A stretch of 64,000 bases of DNA, taken from the NCBI GenBank assembly GCA_015654595.1, contig JAATGQ010000073.1:1-64000 (forward strand), read 5' to 3'. The notes beneath the pieces are model-generated. The model ran no database searches. It saw only the letters and a list, made by a program, of their open reading frames with translations, and was not told the origin of the DNA. The translations under genes and the position numbers were made by a program. Shown here piece by piece: positions 33,872 through 43,080 of the stretch. The DNA is from Chitinophagales bacterium. Lineage in GTDB: Bacteria > Bacteroidota > Bacteroidia > Chitinophagales > Chitinophagaceae. Position 1 is the stretch's first letter. Every line of letters begins with the position of its first letter.

Positions 33872-36800
33872 ATGAAAGGAGGTTCTATTTCCGTCATATT
33901 CGCTCTTCTTGTTTCCGTCGCTAATGGACAATCGGTCAAATCCCCCGCCAGCCACAAGGCTTCTGTGCCCTCTCCCAAATTTACCAGCGGCCATAATGAA
34001 TGGAATGCCGATAGCCTCGGCAATATCCGCGCCGTCGTTACGACGCCCTCCACAGGCCATCTTGCCAAAGTAACTATCCCCTGGCGTCGTCCCGATATCA
34101 ATCCTCAAAACAAACGCATCATCGTACAGGATGGACAGACCAACCAACTTATCACAAACGTATATACCGGCACGCTAAACAACGAATCCGGTGAAGTATA
34201 CTTCGAACCGGTATCCGGCAAAGGCACATACTATATATATTACATGCCCTACAAGAACGAAGGACGTTCCAACTATCCAAAGGGCGTATATCTGCAACCC
34301 AATACCAAAACAGACCCTCCGGCCGCCGATATCACAGCAACGGTCCGCGAAATCGAATCCATCGACTCGTTCAACACGGTGTATCCGATGGAAGTCATCG
34401 CCACGGAAAAGGAAACGCAGTCACTGCTGACATGCGCTGCCGCAAAAGATTATCTCGTCTTCCCCGAAGACCGTATGTACCCGGTGAAGATGAACAACCG
34501 GCTCCCCCAACGCTGGACAAGCCGCCCTTATACAAAGTCCTTTACCGGCACAGCAAGCCGCGGTGAATATTACTCCTTCCAACTCGGTATCGATGCATTG
34601 ACCGCACTCAATAATGTACGCATTGTATTCAGTGACCTGCGCAGCTCCGACGGTTCATCGATCTCCAAAACCGCCCTATCCTGTATCAACAACAGCGGCG
34701 TCGACTATACAGGCAAACCCTTTACCAAGACGGTCAACGTCCCCGCCGGCATGATCCAGTCGATGTGGTGCCTGCTGAACATCCCCACTGCAACAACAGC
34801 GGGACAGTACACCGGCACAGCCACGATCGAAGCGGATGGCCTTGCCCCCAAGGTCATCACACTCCACATAAAGGTGCTGCCAACCCTGTTAGCCGACGGC
34901 GGTATCAGCACACCCCAGGAACAAACACGCCTGCACTGGCTGAACTCGACGATGATGCAGGATAATACGGTCATCGCCCCTTATACCCCGCTTCAGGTAA
35001 AAGGACAAAGCATCGGCCTGCTGGGCCGTCAGCTGCTGATCGGCGCAGATGGTCTCCCCGCACAGATCCAGACTTTTTTTACCCCGGAAATGACGGGCTA
35101 TACAAAGACACCCAATAACCTGTTAAGCGCTCCCATCCATTTTGCGCTCACCGACGCCAGCCACCAACCGGTCAACCTCCACGCCAACGGGCCGGTCTTT
35201 ACCAAACAAGAAGACGGCACAGTCGAATGGAACGCACAGTCCGCCAACAACGGGCTTCGCATGGACGTCAACGCGCGCCTCGAATTCGACGGCTTTCTCT
35301 CCTACCAGGTAAAAGTGACAGCCCTGCAGGATATCTCCCTCGTCGACATCAGCCTCGTTATCCCCTTCCGGAAAAGCATGGCAAGGTATATGATGGGTCT
35401 AGGACAGAAAGGAGGCATCTGCCCTGATGATTTCGACTGGAAATGGCAGGTAGCTGCCAAAAACCAGGACGGCGCATGGATCGGAACGGTTAACGCAGGT
35501 TTACAATATTCTCTTAGAGACGAAAAATATACCCGCCACCTCAACACTAATTTCTATCTGCAGAAGCCTTTGCTCCTCCCTGCCTCATGGGGTAATGCAG
35601 ACAAGGGCGGTATCCGCTTCACCACCGCCGACACCACGCTTTCGGTACAGAATTTCAGCGGCAGCAGAACCATGCATGCCGGCGATACGCTCTATTATAA
35701 TATCACCTTCCTGATCACGCCCTTTCATCCGCTGAATACGGATTTCCAATGGGCAACCCGCTTCTATCACAGATACAACGACATCGACAGCATCCGGGCG
35801 ACAGGAGCCACCGTCGTCAATATCCATCATGCTACCCCCATCAATCCCTGGATCAACTATCCGTTTATCGAATGGAAGGCGATGAAGAATTATATCGACG
35901 AAGCGCACAGCAAAGGTCTGAAGGTGAAAATTTATAATACTGTGCGCGAACTTTCCGACCACGCCTACGAACTCTTTCCCATGCGCAGCCTCGGACATGA
36001 AATTTATTCGACCGGCAAGGGCGGCGGCTTCAGCTGGCTGCAGGAACACGTAAAAGAAGACTATATCGCCGCCTGGTTCGTACCGGAGATAAAAGACGCT
36101 GCATTGATCAACAGCGGTATGAGCCGCTTGCATAACTATTATGTAGAAGGCATGAACTGGCTCGTTCAGAACGTTGGCATCGACGGCATCTATCTCGATG
36201 ACGTTGCCTTTGACCGGATCACGATGAAGCGGATCAAACGCGTCCTTACCCGCGATGGTCACCCCGGTATTATCGACCTTCACTCCGCCAATCAATACAA
36301 CAAGAGCGACGGCTTTAACAACAGCGCCAACCTCTATATGGAACACTTCCCCTATCTCAACCGGCTTTGGTTTGGGGAATATTTTGACTATGAGAAGAAT
36401 GATCCCGCATTCTTTCTGACGGAAGTAAGTGGGATCCCGTTTGGTCTCATGGGCGAGATGCTCCAGAACGGCGGTAACCCTTACCGGGGTATGGTCTATG
36501 GCATGACCAACCGTATGCCCTGGAGCGAGAATGCCGACCCCCGTCCCATCTGGAAAACATGGGACAATTTCGGAATGCAGGGGACAGAAATGATCGGCTA
36601 TTGGAGCGGCCACTGTCCCGTCTCCACTACCGACAGTCTCGTGCTGGCAACCGTTTACAAAAAGAAAGGCGCCGCCTTGGTCGCAATCGGAAGCTGGGCT
36701 TCTTCCGATACGACCATCCATCTGAATATCGACTGGAAGGCGCTTGGCATCGACCCCGCAAAGGCTGTGATCACCGCTCCGGCTATCGCCAACTTCCAAC

Positions 36801-36880
36801 CCGCCGCAAACTTTGATGCGGCATCGGCCATCCCGGTTCAGAAGAACAAAGGCTGGATACTGATCATTAACGAGAAATAA
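33872..36880 (+). CDS. Predicted secreted glycoside hydrolase (GH123-like / DUF6067)
   Basis: 1002-aa exported protein; start MKGGSISVIFALLVSVANGQ gives a signal peptide and skips the operator region included in the longer ORF. N-terminal beta domains (to about 580) precede a TIM-barrel-like region with INIHHATPINPWINYPF-type and GIDGIYLDDVAFDR motifs, as in the glycosidase families grouped under DUF6067 and related to GH123 (beta-N-acetylgalactosaminidase). Divergent from a SusC operon, under LacI operators, and 7 bp before the DUF5107 gene. Glycosidase role is well supported by architecture and context; the GalNAc specificity is inference. Confidence 0.72.
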   Translation: MKGGSISVIFALLVSVANGQSVKSPASHKASVPSPKFTSGHNEWNADSLGNIRAVVTTPSTGHLAKVTIPWRRPDINPQNKRIIVQDGQTNQLITNVYTGTLNNESGEVYFEPVSGKGTYYIYYMPYKNEGRSNYPKGVYLQPNTKTDPPAADITATVREIESIDSFNTVYPMEVIATEKETQSLLTCAAAKDYLVFPEDRMYPVKMNNRLPQRWTSRPYTKSFTGTASRGEYYSFQLGIDALTALNNVRIVFSDLRSSDGSSISKTALSCINNSGVDYTGKPFTKTVNVPAGMIQSMWCLLNIPTATTAGQYTGTATIEADGLAPKVITLHIKVLPTLLADGGISTPQEQTRLHWLNSTMMQDNTVIAPYTPLQVKGQSIGLLGRQLLIGADGLPAQIQTFFTPEMTGYTKTPNNLLSAPIHFALTDASHQPVNLHANGPVFTKQEDGTVEWNAQSANNGLRMDVNARLEFDGFLSYQVKVTALQDISLVDISLVIPFRKSMARYMMGLGQKGGICPDDFDWKWQVAAKNQDGAWIGTVNAGLQYSLRDEKYTRHLNTNFYLQKPLLLPASWGNADKGGIRFTTADTTLSVQNFSGSRTMHAGDTLYYNITFLITPFHPLNTDFQWATRFYHRYNDIDSIRATGATVVNIHHATPINPWINYPFIEWKAMKNYIDEAHSKGLKVKIYNTVRELSDHAYELFPMRSLGHEIYSTGKGGGFSWLQEHVKEDYIAAWFVPEIKDAALINSGMSRLHNYYVEGMNWLVQNVGIDGIYLDDVAFDRITMKRIKRVLTRDGHPGIIDLHSANQYNKSDGFNNSANLYMEHFPYLNRLWFGEYFDYEKNDPAFFLTEVSGIPFGLMGEMLQNGGNPYRGMVYGMTNRMPWSENADPRPIWKTWDNFGMQGTEMIGYWSGHCPVSTTDSLVLATVYKKKGAALVAIGSWASSDTTIHLNIDWKALGIDPAKAVITAPAIANFQPAANFDAASAIPVQKNKGWILIINEK

Positions 36881-36887
36881 TACGCGC

Positions 36888-39800
36888 ATGAAAAAAACAT
36901 TGGTTGCCTTATTGTTCCTCGTTGCTGCCCGCGCGACAGCACAGTCGACGGCCGCATCCGCCGCGCAATCGACCGAAGCTGCCCACCATCCGGGTTCCGT
37001 TGCGTCCTCCCCTGCACAACCGCCCACGGCCGCGATCTCCGAGTCAGAGCAGTCCTTTCCAACCTATGACTTCTCCGACCCAAGCCCGATCCCCTTGTTG
37101 ACACCCGTCTACCCCTATTTCCGGTACGACGGTTTTACCTCGACTGCCACACCAAAAAAGTGGAAGGTGATCACGCTGGAGAATAAATATATAAAGCTCC
37201 TCATCTTTCCGCAGGTAGGCGGCAAGGTCTGGGCCGCGATCGAAAAATCAACCAATCGCCCTTTTCTCTACTTCAACCATACCGTCAAATTCAGGGATAT
37301 CGCGATGCGCGGTCCCTGGACCAGCGGCGGGCTCGAAGCCAACTTCGGGATCATGGGCCATACCCCTGCCACCGCCACCCCCGTCGACTATCTGACCCGT
37401 ATCAATGAAGACGGCAGCGCCAGCTGTTTTATCGGCTGTCTCGACCTGCTGACACGCAGCTACTGGCGGGTCGAGATCCGCCTCCCCTCCGATCAGGCCC
37501 TGTTCACCACCACCGCCCGCTGGTACAATACCACGGCGCAGGAACAGCCCTATTATCACTGGATGAATGCAGGCCTAAAGGCCGGAGACGATCTTGAATT
37601 CATTTTCCCTGGGAACAAGTACCTCGGGCATTCCGGCGAATACGCGGCCTGGCCGGCCAATCCAAATGCTCCCGATCAGCCCGGGGTTTCCGCAGCTCCC
37701 GACCAGCCCAGGGTCTCCGCAGCTCCCGACCAGCCAGGGGTTTCCGCAGCTCCCGACCAGCCCGGGGTCTCCGCAGCTCCCGATCAGCCAGTGGCCGCTG
37801 CCAGCCAGCCCGAATCCATTAGCCGCCCCGGCGTGTCTGCCGCAGTGGCGAAACCGATCAACTGGTATAAGAACAACGACTTCGGCGGCTACAAGTCCTA
37901 CCACGTCTTTGGCCGTTATACCGACTTCTCCGGCGCCTACTGGCACAATGACGACATGGGCACCGTACGCTATGGCACACACGACGATAAAGCGGGCAAA
38001 AAGATCTGGATCTGGGGCTTATCACGACAAGGCATGATCTGGGAAAAACTACTCACCGACACCGACGGACAATATGTCGAATCGCAGTCCGGCCGGCTCT
38101 TTAACCAGAACGGCGACAAGTCAACCTTAACGCCTTTCAAGCACAGAGCGCTCGCACCCTATGAATCCGATACCTGGCAGGAATACTGGTATCCCCTACT
38201 TGGAACAAAAGGATTTGTCGCAGCAAGCGAATATGGGGCGCTGAATCTGCGTATAGTCGACGGTCGTCTTCATATCGACTTCTCACCGACGCGCGAGTTC
38301 GAAGACTCATTACATATCACCGCCGCAGGAAAAACGATTTATAATAAATACATCCATTTCAAGCCGCTGAAAACCTTCTCCGATTCTGTTGCGCTCACGC
38401 CTGCCGGGGACTCTTCCAGCCACCGCACCACCACAGCTGGGGACCTCGCTCTCTCCGCCATCCTCGGCCCCCGCCACCTGGTCTATGACGCGGCCGCCGA
38501 CACCCTCTCCCGCCCCGTCAACGCGCCCGCAGACTTCGACTGGACTACCGCCTATGGCCACTATCTGAAAGGCTGCGAAGCGCTCGATCAGAAATTCTAC
38601 CCCGAAGCCGAACTCGACTTTGACAGCGCGCTGGCCAAAGACCACAACTACCTGCCCGCCCTCGCCAAACAAGCTGGCCTGTACTATCGCAATATCCGCT
38701 ACAGCGAAGCGCTGACCCTTGCAAAACGCGCGCTCAGCATCAACACCGAAGACGGCGAAGCCAACTTCATTTACGGTTTGATCAACGAACAGCTTGGACG
38801 CGATGTCAACACAAGAGGCGCTCTCATGACCGACGTGGAACATGCCCACGACAGCAACGCCGGACATCATTATACCACCGACGCCAAAGATGGCTTCGAT
38901 ATCGCCAGCCTCGATCCGGCCTGGCGCAGTGCAGCCGAAGCCTCCCTTGCCCGTATCTGGCTCCGCGAACACAACCTCGACCACGCGATGGCATCCGTCG
39001 ACAAGGCCCTGACCGCACAACCGCAGAATATGGAAGCGCTGCAGCTGCGCGCCCTTATTGCCCGCTTACAAGGGAATACCGCGTTACACACCACGGCCAT
39101 CCATACCATACTCACCCTCGATCCTTTAAACTTTTTTGCACGCTTCGAGACCGCCCCCGATTCGCTGTCCGCATATATAAAAAGCGAACTGCCCCAGGAA
39201 ACCTATCTCGAACTCGGCATCTGGTATGCCAACCTCGGTCAGACCAACGACGCTCTTGCCGTTCTTCGCCAAAGCCCTCCCGTACCCGAGGTCCGCTGCT
39301 GGATAGCCTATCTGACGCACCAGCCCTTCGATACGACCCATATCGACCCAACCCGGTCCTTTCCCTTCCGTTCGGAAACCGCTGCCGTCCTTGAAGCGCT
39401 GCTGGCCAAACAACCCGGTTGGTTTCTCCGCTATCAGCTAGCGCTTATCGATAAAGATCGTAACCGTACCCAAGAAGCCCGCCAACTGCTAAACGCATCA
39501 GGCGACGAACCTTCTTTCGCACCCTTTTATGCGACCAGGGCGGCCCTGTCCAACGATTCCGCATCCATACTCCATGACCTGCAAAAAGCCCTGACCCTCG
39601 ATCCCCAATGGCGCTGCCAAAAGCTGCTGGCCGAATTTTATCTCAACCACGCAGAATATACAAAGGCCGAAACCATCGCTGGATCCTTTTATCGCTCGCA
39701 TCCCCAATCCTATATCATGGGTATGCTCTATGCAAAAGCTTTGCTGCTGAACCACCGCTATGCCGAAGGCGACCAGCTCCTTTCCCATCTGACCATCATC

Positions 39801-40271
39801 CCCTTCGAAGGCGCGACCGCCGGCCGTGAACTCTATCGGGAAGCCAAACTGATGCAAGCCGTCGCCCTCATAAAACAAAACCAATTCAAACGCGCACTAA
39901 CCTTCATCAACCAGGCCCGCCAATGGCCCGAAAACCTCGGCGTCGGCGAACCCTACCCCGAAAACGAAGACCTCCGCCTCGAAGACTGGATGAGCTATCG
40001 CTGCTACACAGCCCTCCATCAAACCACTGCCGCCAGCGCCGCACTGCAAAGCATCCTGCGCTTCCAATCCCGTATCGATAATGGCAATCCCAACTTTATC
40101 CCAGCCAACGATATCCTCATGGATTGGGCCCGCGCCGCCGCCGCCCAACTCAACGCTTCCGCCACCCGCTCAGATGCATCCGTTACCCAACCCGCGCACC
40201 ACGAATCTGAAAATTCACGCCAACCAACAACCGATGCCAATTCACGCATAATAAACGCGTTAGAGAGGTAA
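36888..40271 (+). CDS. DUF5107 domain protein with C-terminal TPR repeats
   Basis: 1127-aa exported protein (signal to about residue 19, ATAQ). A low-complexity N-terminal linker (residues 20-60) leads into the DUF5107 region, whose sequence TLENKYIKLLIFPQVGGKVW and GLEANFGIMGHTP resemble the aldose-epimerase/galactose-mutarotase-like beta-supersandwich. The C-terminal half holds TPR-type repeats (YPEAELDFDSALAKDHNYLP; YSEALTLAKRALSINTEDGE). Inside the DUF5107 part, about residues 261-305, a nine-residue repeat APDQPGVSA intrudes. Same operon as the GH123-like gene. Members are often linked to carbohydrate loci; activity unknown. Confidence 0.82.
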   Translation: MKKTLVALLFLVAARATAQSTAASAAQSTEAAHHPGSVASSPAQPPTAAISESEQSFPTYDFSDPSPIPLLTPVYPYFRYDGFTSTATPKKWKVITLENKYIKLLIFPQVGGKVWAAIEKSTNRPFLYFNHTVKFRDIAMRGPWTSGGLEANFGIMGHTPATATPVDYLTRINEDGSASCFIGCLDLLTRSYWRVEIRLPSDQALFTTTARWYNTTAQEQPYYHWMNAGLKAGDDLEFIFPGNKYLGHSGEYAAWPANPNAPDQPGVSAAPDQPRVSAAPDQPGVSAAPDQPGVSAAPDQPVAAASQPESISRPGVSAAVAKPINWYKNNDFGGYKSYHVFGRYTDFSGAYWHNDDMGTVRYGTHDDKAGKKIWIWGLSRQGMIWEKLLTDTDGQYVESQSGRLFNQNGDKSTLTPFKHRALAPYESDTWQEYWYPLLGTKGFVAASEYGALNLRIVDGRLHIDFSPTREFEDSLHITAAGKTIYNKYIHFKPLKTFSDSVALTPAGDSSSHRTTTAGDLALSAILGPRHLVYDAAADTLSRPVNAPADFDWTTAYGHYLKGCEALDQKFYPEAELDFDSALAKDHNYLPALAKQAGLYYRNIRYSEALTLAKRALSINTEDGEANFIYGLINEQLGRDVNTRGALMTDVEHAHDSNAGHHYTTDAKDGFDIASLDPAWRSAAEASLARIWLREHNLDHAMASVDKALTAQPQNMEALQLRALIARLQGNTALHTTAIHTILTLDPLNFFARFETAPDSLSAYIKSELPQETYLELGIWYANLGQTNDALAVLRQSPPVPEVRCWIAYLTHQPFDTTHIDPTRSFPFRSETAAVLEALLAKQPGWFLRYQLALIDKDRNRTQEARQLLNASGDEPSFAPFYATRAALSNDSASILHDLQKALTLDPQWRCQKLLAEFYLNHAEYTKAETIAGSFYRSHPQSYIMGMLYAKALLLNHRYAEGDQLLSHLTIIPFEGATAGRELYREAKLMQAVALIKQNQFKRALTFINQARQWPENLGVGEPYPENEDLRLEDWMSYRCYTALHQTTAASAALQSILRFQSRIDNGNPNFIPANDILMDWARAAAAQLNASATRSDASVTQPAHHESENSRQPTTDANSRIINALER
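37668..37802 (+). repeat. 27-bp in-frame tandem repeat inside DUF5107 gene
   Basis: Four good units of 27 bp (37668, 37695, 37722, 37749) and a decayed fifth (37776-37802), each coding APDQP(G/R)VSA. Units differ mostly at synonymous sites. It is a coding minisatellite, not a CRISPR array, since there are no spacers. Confidence 0.92.
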
Positions 40272-40332
40272 AAAAAGTTTTTCAAAGTCGTGTTCATTTT
40301 TTCCTAACATTTGCTTCCTAACCTTTATCGTT

Positions 40333-40788
40333 ATGGATTTGGAGTGGTATGAATTTGAGGTAGTAGGAGATTATTCGGAATACGAGTTTAATAGTATTGG
40401 GGCAAAAGGTATTATAAAGAAGAGCGTTAAATTTACCCCTTTCAAAGCCGGGAATGCCATTTTTATCAATCTCTCTTTTGGTGACAAAGACAGCAAGACA
40501 GGAAAGGTTGACGACGGTGTAATAACGAACAATGGCGATCCTGAAAAGGTGTTGGCAACCATCGCATTTATCGTGATTCTATATCTGGACCTACATCCTG
40601 ATGCGCTTATTTACGCCGAAGGTCGTACACCTGCCAGGACCAGAATGTATCAAATGAGTATAAATCGAAACTCTAAAGAGATCAGAAAAAAGGTTTCAAT
40701 TTATGGTTTTACTGAAGACAATGAGTTACAACCTTTTAAAAGAAAAATCAATTATACCGCATTCCTGATCACAAAAAAAACTTTCTGA
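40333..40788 (+). CDS. DUF6934-like small cytoplasmic protein
   Basis: 151-aa protein without signal peptide or membrane segment. Sequence features such as YEFNSIGAKGIIKKSVKF, FINLSFGDKDSKTGKVDDG and ALIYAEGRTPARTRMYQM fit the Bacteroidota DUF6934 group as I remember it. Composition is more AT-rich than the genes on either side. A 59-codon gene follows 31 bp downstream and shares its terminator, so the two form a small operon. Function unknown; such accessory two-gene units can be toxin-antitoxin-like, but nothing here proves that. Confidence 0.72.
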   Translation: MDLEWYEFEVVGDYSEYEFNSIGAKGIIKKSVKFTPFKAGNAIFINLSFGDKDSKTGKVDDGVITNNGDPEKVLATIAFIVILYLDLHPDALIYAEGRTPARTRMYQMSINRNSKEIRKKVSIYGFTEDNELQPFKRKINYTAFLITKKTF

Positions 40789-40819
40789 GACTTAATTCAT
40801 TTTCGTAAATTTATTAATC

Positions 40820-40999
40820 ATGAAAAAAGAAGATTTTTTTCAAAAAGCGCTTCAGCAAGCAAAGGTTATGAAAGTGAATCCCGACATTCAATCGTGTGAT
40901 GACGATCCTTATGTCCTGGATAAAATAAAAGCCGCAAAAGAGCGGCTAAGCAAAGTTCCACCGGACCAACTAAAAAAAATAACAAAAAGGAAAGCTTAA
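40820..40999 (+). CDS. Small hypothetical protein paired with DUF6934 gene
   Basis: 59-aa ORF absent from the supplied track: MKKEDFFQKALQQAKVMK at the start and QLKKITKRKA at the end. It is charged and probably helical (many Lys, Glu, Gln), with an acidic Cys patch SCDDDPY in the middle. Its ATG follows the DUF6934 stop by 31 bp, and its stop codon lies inside the terminator palindrome. No family recognised. Confidence 0.65.
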   Translation: MKKEDFFQKALQQAKVMKVNPDIQSCDDDPYVLDKIKAAKERLSKVPPDQLKKITKRKA

Positions 41000-41013
41000 G
41001 CTTTCCTTTTTTA
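40984..41013. terminator. Bidirectional terminator overlapping the small-protein stop codon
   Basis: Perfect palindrome of 28 bp with core GGAAAGCTTAAGCTTTCC, flanked by A and T runs. It contains the TAA at 40997-40999 and separates the small operon from the convergent serine hydrolase gene. Confidence 0.88.
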
Positions 41014-41029
41014 ATTCAATAACCATCGA

Positions 41030-42544
41030 CTACTCCTTCACAAACGTATACCCATCCTCCTCCACGAAATCACTCTGCTTCGTCTCCAACGAAACAACCC
41101 TCCCCCCATTCACCGCAAACTTCGTCGAAAATATCCCATACTCGATATTATCATACGCCAACAACCACTCTCCATTATCCATATAATCCAGCCGCGCCGT
41201 CAGGTGATCATGACTATTAAACTTAACCGCCAATCCCTTCCCTGACTGCACGATATCCAATGACCCATACAAAGGATGGGTATAATGTCCGCAATACGCG
41301 CTCAACGGCAAAGAAGGTGCCGCACCCTTCACCCGGGCCTGCCATGCATGGATCGTCTTTAAGGTATCCTGCATCGTCTTCTCAAATCGGGTAAGATAAA
41401 ACTTACTCCGGTCGGTATACGGTACATCCAGATAAGCATCCAGCAGCTGATGCCGCAACGCCACATAAAAATTCTGATTGTCCTGGTTCGTCAGGATAGC
41501 GATACCCAGCTTTTCTTCGGGTACAAAAGTGAGAATACTCACCATCCCACCGGCGCCGCCGGTATGCCAGTATACCTGACGACCATTGTAGTCGCCAACC
41601 TCAAGCCCCAGCCCATACCCCGTGATGTGCGTCGGCAGGACGGAAGAACGCTGGCTCGAAATGATGGAGTTGATCGTCCTGGTAGTCTGCAAGACGGCAA
41701 AAGGTAAAACGCGCCGCCCATCGTATCGTCCACTATCCAGCTGAAACAACAGCCAGTGACTCAGATCGGAAACACTGCTGATCAGATCGGCAGCCGGCCC
41801 GAGATTATCCCAATGGTCATAGGGCACGGGATGAAGCGAACCCGAAAAGCTCGTCGTATAAGGCGTCGCCAGCGTCACCCCCGAAGGTACCAGCGTAAGG
41901 CTCGTATAGGTATGCTGCATCTGTAAAGGCTTGAGGAGGCTGTCGGAAACGTAACTCTCCCACTGCTGCCCGGTCACCGCGGGTATGACCTGGCCCGCCG
42001 TCAGAAAACAGCTGTTGCAGTAGCCCCAGGTCTGACGGAAAGGCGCACCGGGTTTCATCAATCGCATTTTGTGCATGATCTCCTCCCGGGACAAGTTACT
42101 GTTCCAGTAGGTAAAGTCTCCCTGAAAAGTCTTGGTGCCGATACGATGACAAAGGATATCCCGGATAGAAACCAGCTGCGTGCTCAGGGTATCGTAAAGT
42201 CGGAAGTCCGGCAGATACCGGGTCACCTTATCATCGAGCGACAGCTTGTGATCGTATTCCAGCTGCGCCAATGCCGTAGCCGTAAACAATTTGGTATTGC
42301 TGGCGATCATAAACAAGGTATTCGCGTCTACGGGAGTAGAGCTTCCAGCAGTTTTTACACCGTACCCTTTCATGACCACCACCTTTCCGTCTTTGACGAT
42401 AACGATCGCCATGCCCGGGATCTGCCAGTCTTTCATGCCGCGTGAAACATAGCTATCGAGACTGTCGCTTACAAAAGAGGGCCCCTGGGCCAAAAGAAGA
42501 CCAGCGGGTAAAAAGAGGGTTAGCAGGAATAATTTTATCTTCAT
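41030..42544 (-). CDS. Secreted serine hydrolase, class C beta-lactamase family
   Basis: 504-aa exported hydrolase with a signal peptide ending GLLLAQ. All three active-site motifs of class C beta-lactamase-like enzymes are seen: S-x-x-K in ASNTKLFTATAL (Ser about 82), Y-x-N in WGYCNSCFLTAG, and HTGG in YWHTGGAGGM. The last 100 residues (LSAYCGHYTHPLYGSLDIVQ) form a DUF3471-like C-terminal domain. Unlike the hydrolase at 17 kb, it has no low-complexity insert. Divergent from the next gene with only 11 bp between starts. Substrate unknown. Confidence 0.92.
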   Translation of the reverse strand: MKIKLFLLTLFLPAGLLLAQGPSFVSDSLDSYVSRGMKDWQIPGMAIVIVKDGKVVVMKGYGVKTAGSSTPVDANTLFMIASNTKLFTATALAQLEYDHKLSLDDKVTRYLPDFRLYDTLSTQLVSIRDILCHRIGTKTFQGDFTYWNSNLSREEIMHKMRLMKPGAPFRQTWGYCNSCFLTAGQVIPAVTGQQWESYVSDSLLKPLQMQHTYTSLTLVPSGVTLATPYTTSFSGSLHPVPYDHWDNLGPAADLISSVSDLSHWLLFQLDSGRYDGRRVLPFAVLQTTRTINSIISSQRSSVLPTHITGYGLGLEVGDYNGRQVYWHTGGAGGMVSILTFVPEEKLGIAILTNQDNQNFYVALRHQLLDAYLDVPYTDRSKFYLTRFEKTMQDTLKTIHAWQARVKGAAPSLPLSAYCGHYTHPLYGSLDIVQSGKGLAVKFNSHDHLTARLDYMDNGEWLLAYDNIEYGIFSTKFAVNGGRVVSLETKQSDFVEEDGYTFVKE

Positions 42545-42555
42545 AGTCTAAAATT

Positions 42556-43080
42556 ATGAAAATAGTTCTGCTTTTGCTGTTGGGGCCGCTGGCGGCCTTC
42601 TGTCAGCCTCGTCTGGTAAAAATGCAATTATTCGATAACCACGTCGGGCTGATGGCGCCCGAAGGGCTATCCGATATCCGCCCCGAACTCTGGCGTTCGA
42701 AATACCCTGATCGGCCCAAACCGCAGCTCGCCCTGAGCGACAGCACAGGGCTGACCGATCTGATCGGCCAATACAACGACCAGGATATCCAGGAAGAACA
42801 GTTGGATGCCACTATTACACTTCAGGTAAAAGCAATAAAAAAATCGTCCCCCGGTATCAGCATCGTGAAAAAAGAGGTCCGTCCTGTCAACGGGAAAAAA
42901 GTAGCAGTTATAAAATTCCTGTCCGACGGTCTGGACGAAAGAATGTTCAATTGTTATTTCTTTACGGCGATGAATGGCAAACTCCTCTTTTTCCTGGCCG
43001 ATGTGTCTTTCTTTACGTCGGCGTCTGGATGGGAATCCTTCCACCAGTCGCCAAACAGCTTACCCCATTCCTGGATATAG
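42556..43080 (+). CDS. Small secreted protein of unknown function
   Basis: 174-aa protein with a signal peptide (LLLLGPLAAFCQP). The mature part has no domain I recognise; it reads like small Bacteroidota periplasmic proteins with HVGLMAPEGLSDI and a FFTAMNGKLLFF strand near the end. The last 42 codons overlap the convergent carboxypeptidase-regulatory-like gene by 127 bp, and the tail SASGWESFHQSPNSLPHSWI looks like antisense of that gene, so the native C-terminus may have been lost. Confidence 0.65.
   Translation: MKIVLLLLLGPLAAFCQPRLVKMQLFDNHVGLMAPEGLSDIRPELWRSKYPDRPKPQLALSDSTGLTDLIGQYNDQDIQEEQLDATITLQVKAIKKSSPGISIVKKEVRPVNGKKVAVIKFLSDGLDERMFNCYFFTAMNGKLLFFLADVSFFTSASGWESFHQSPNSLPHSWI

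Noticed and set aside
35585-37027. 480-aa minus-strand ORF across the glycosidase/DUF5107 junction
   Set aside because: Antisense to two well-supported genes and crosses their boundary; no signal or motif.
37668-37802. Possible CRISPR-like array
   Set aside because: Units are directly abutting with no spacers and keep an open reading frame; it is a coding minisatellite.
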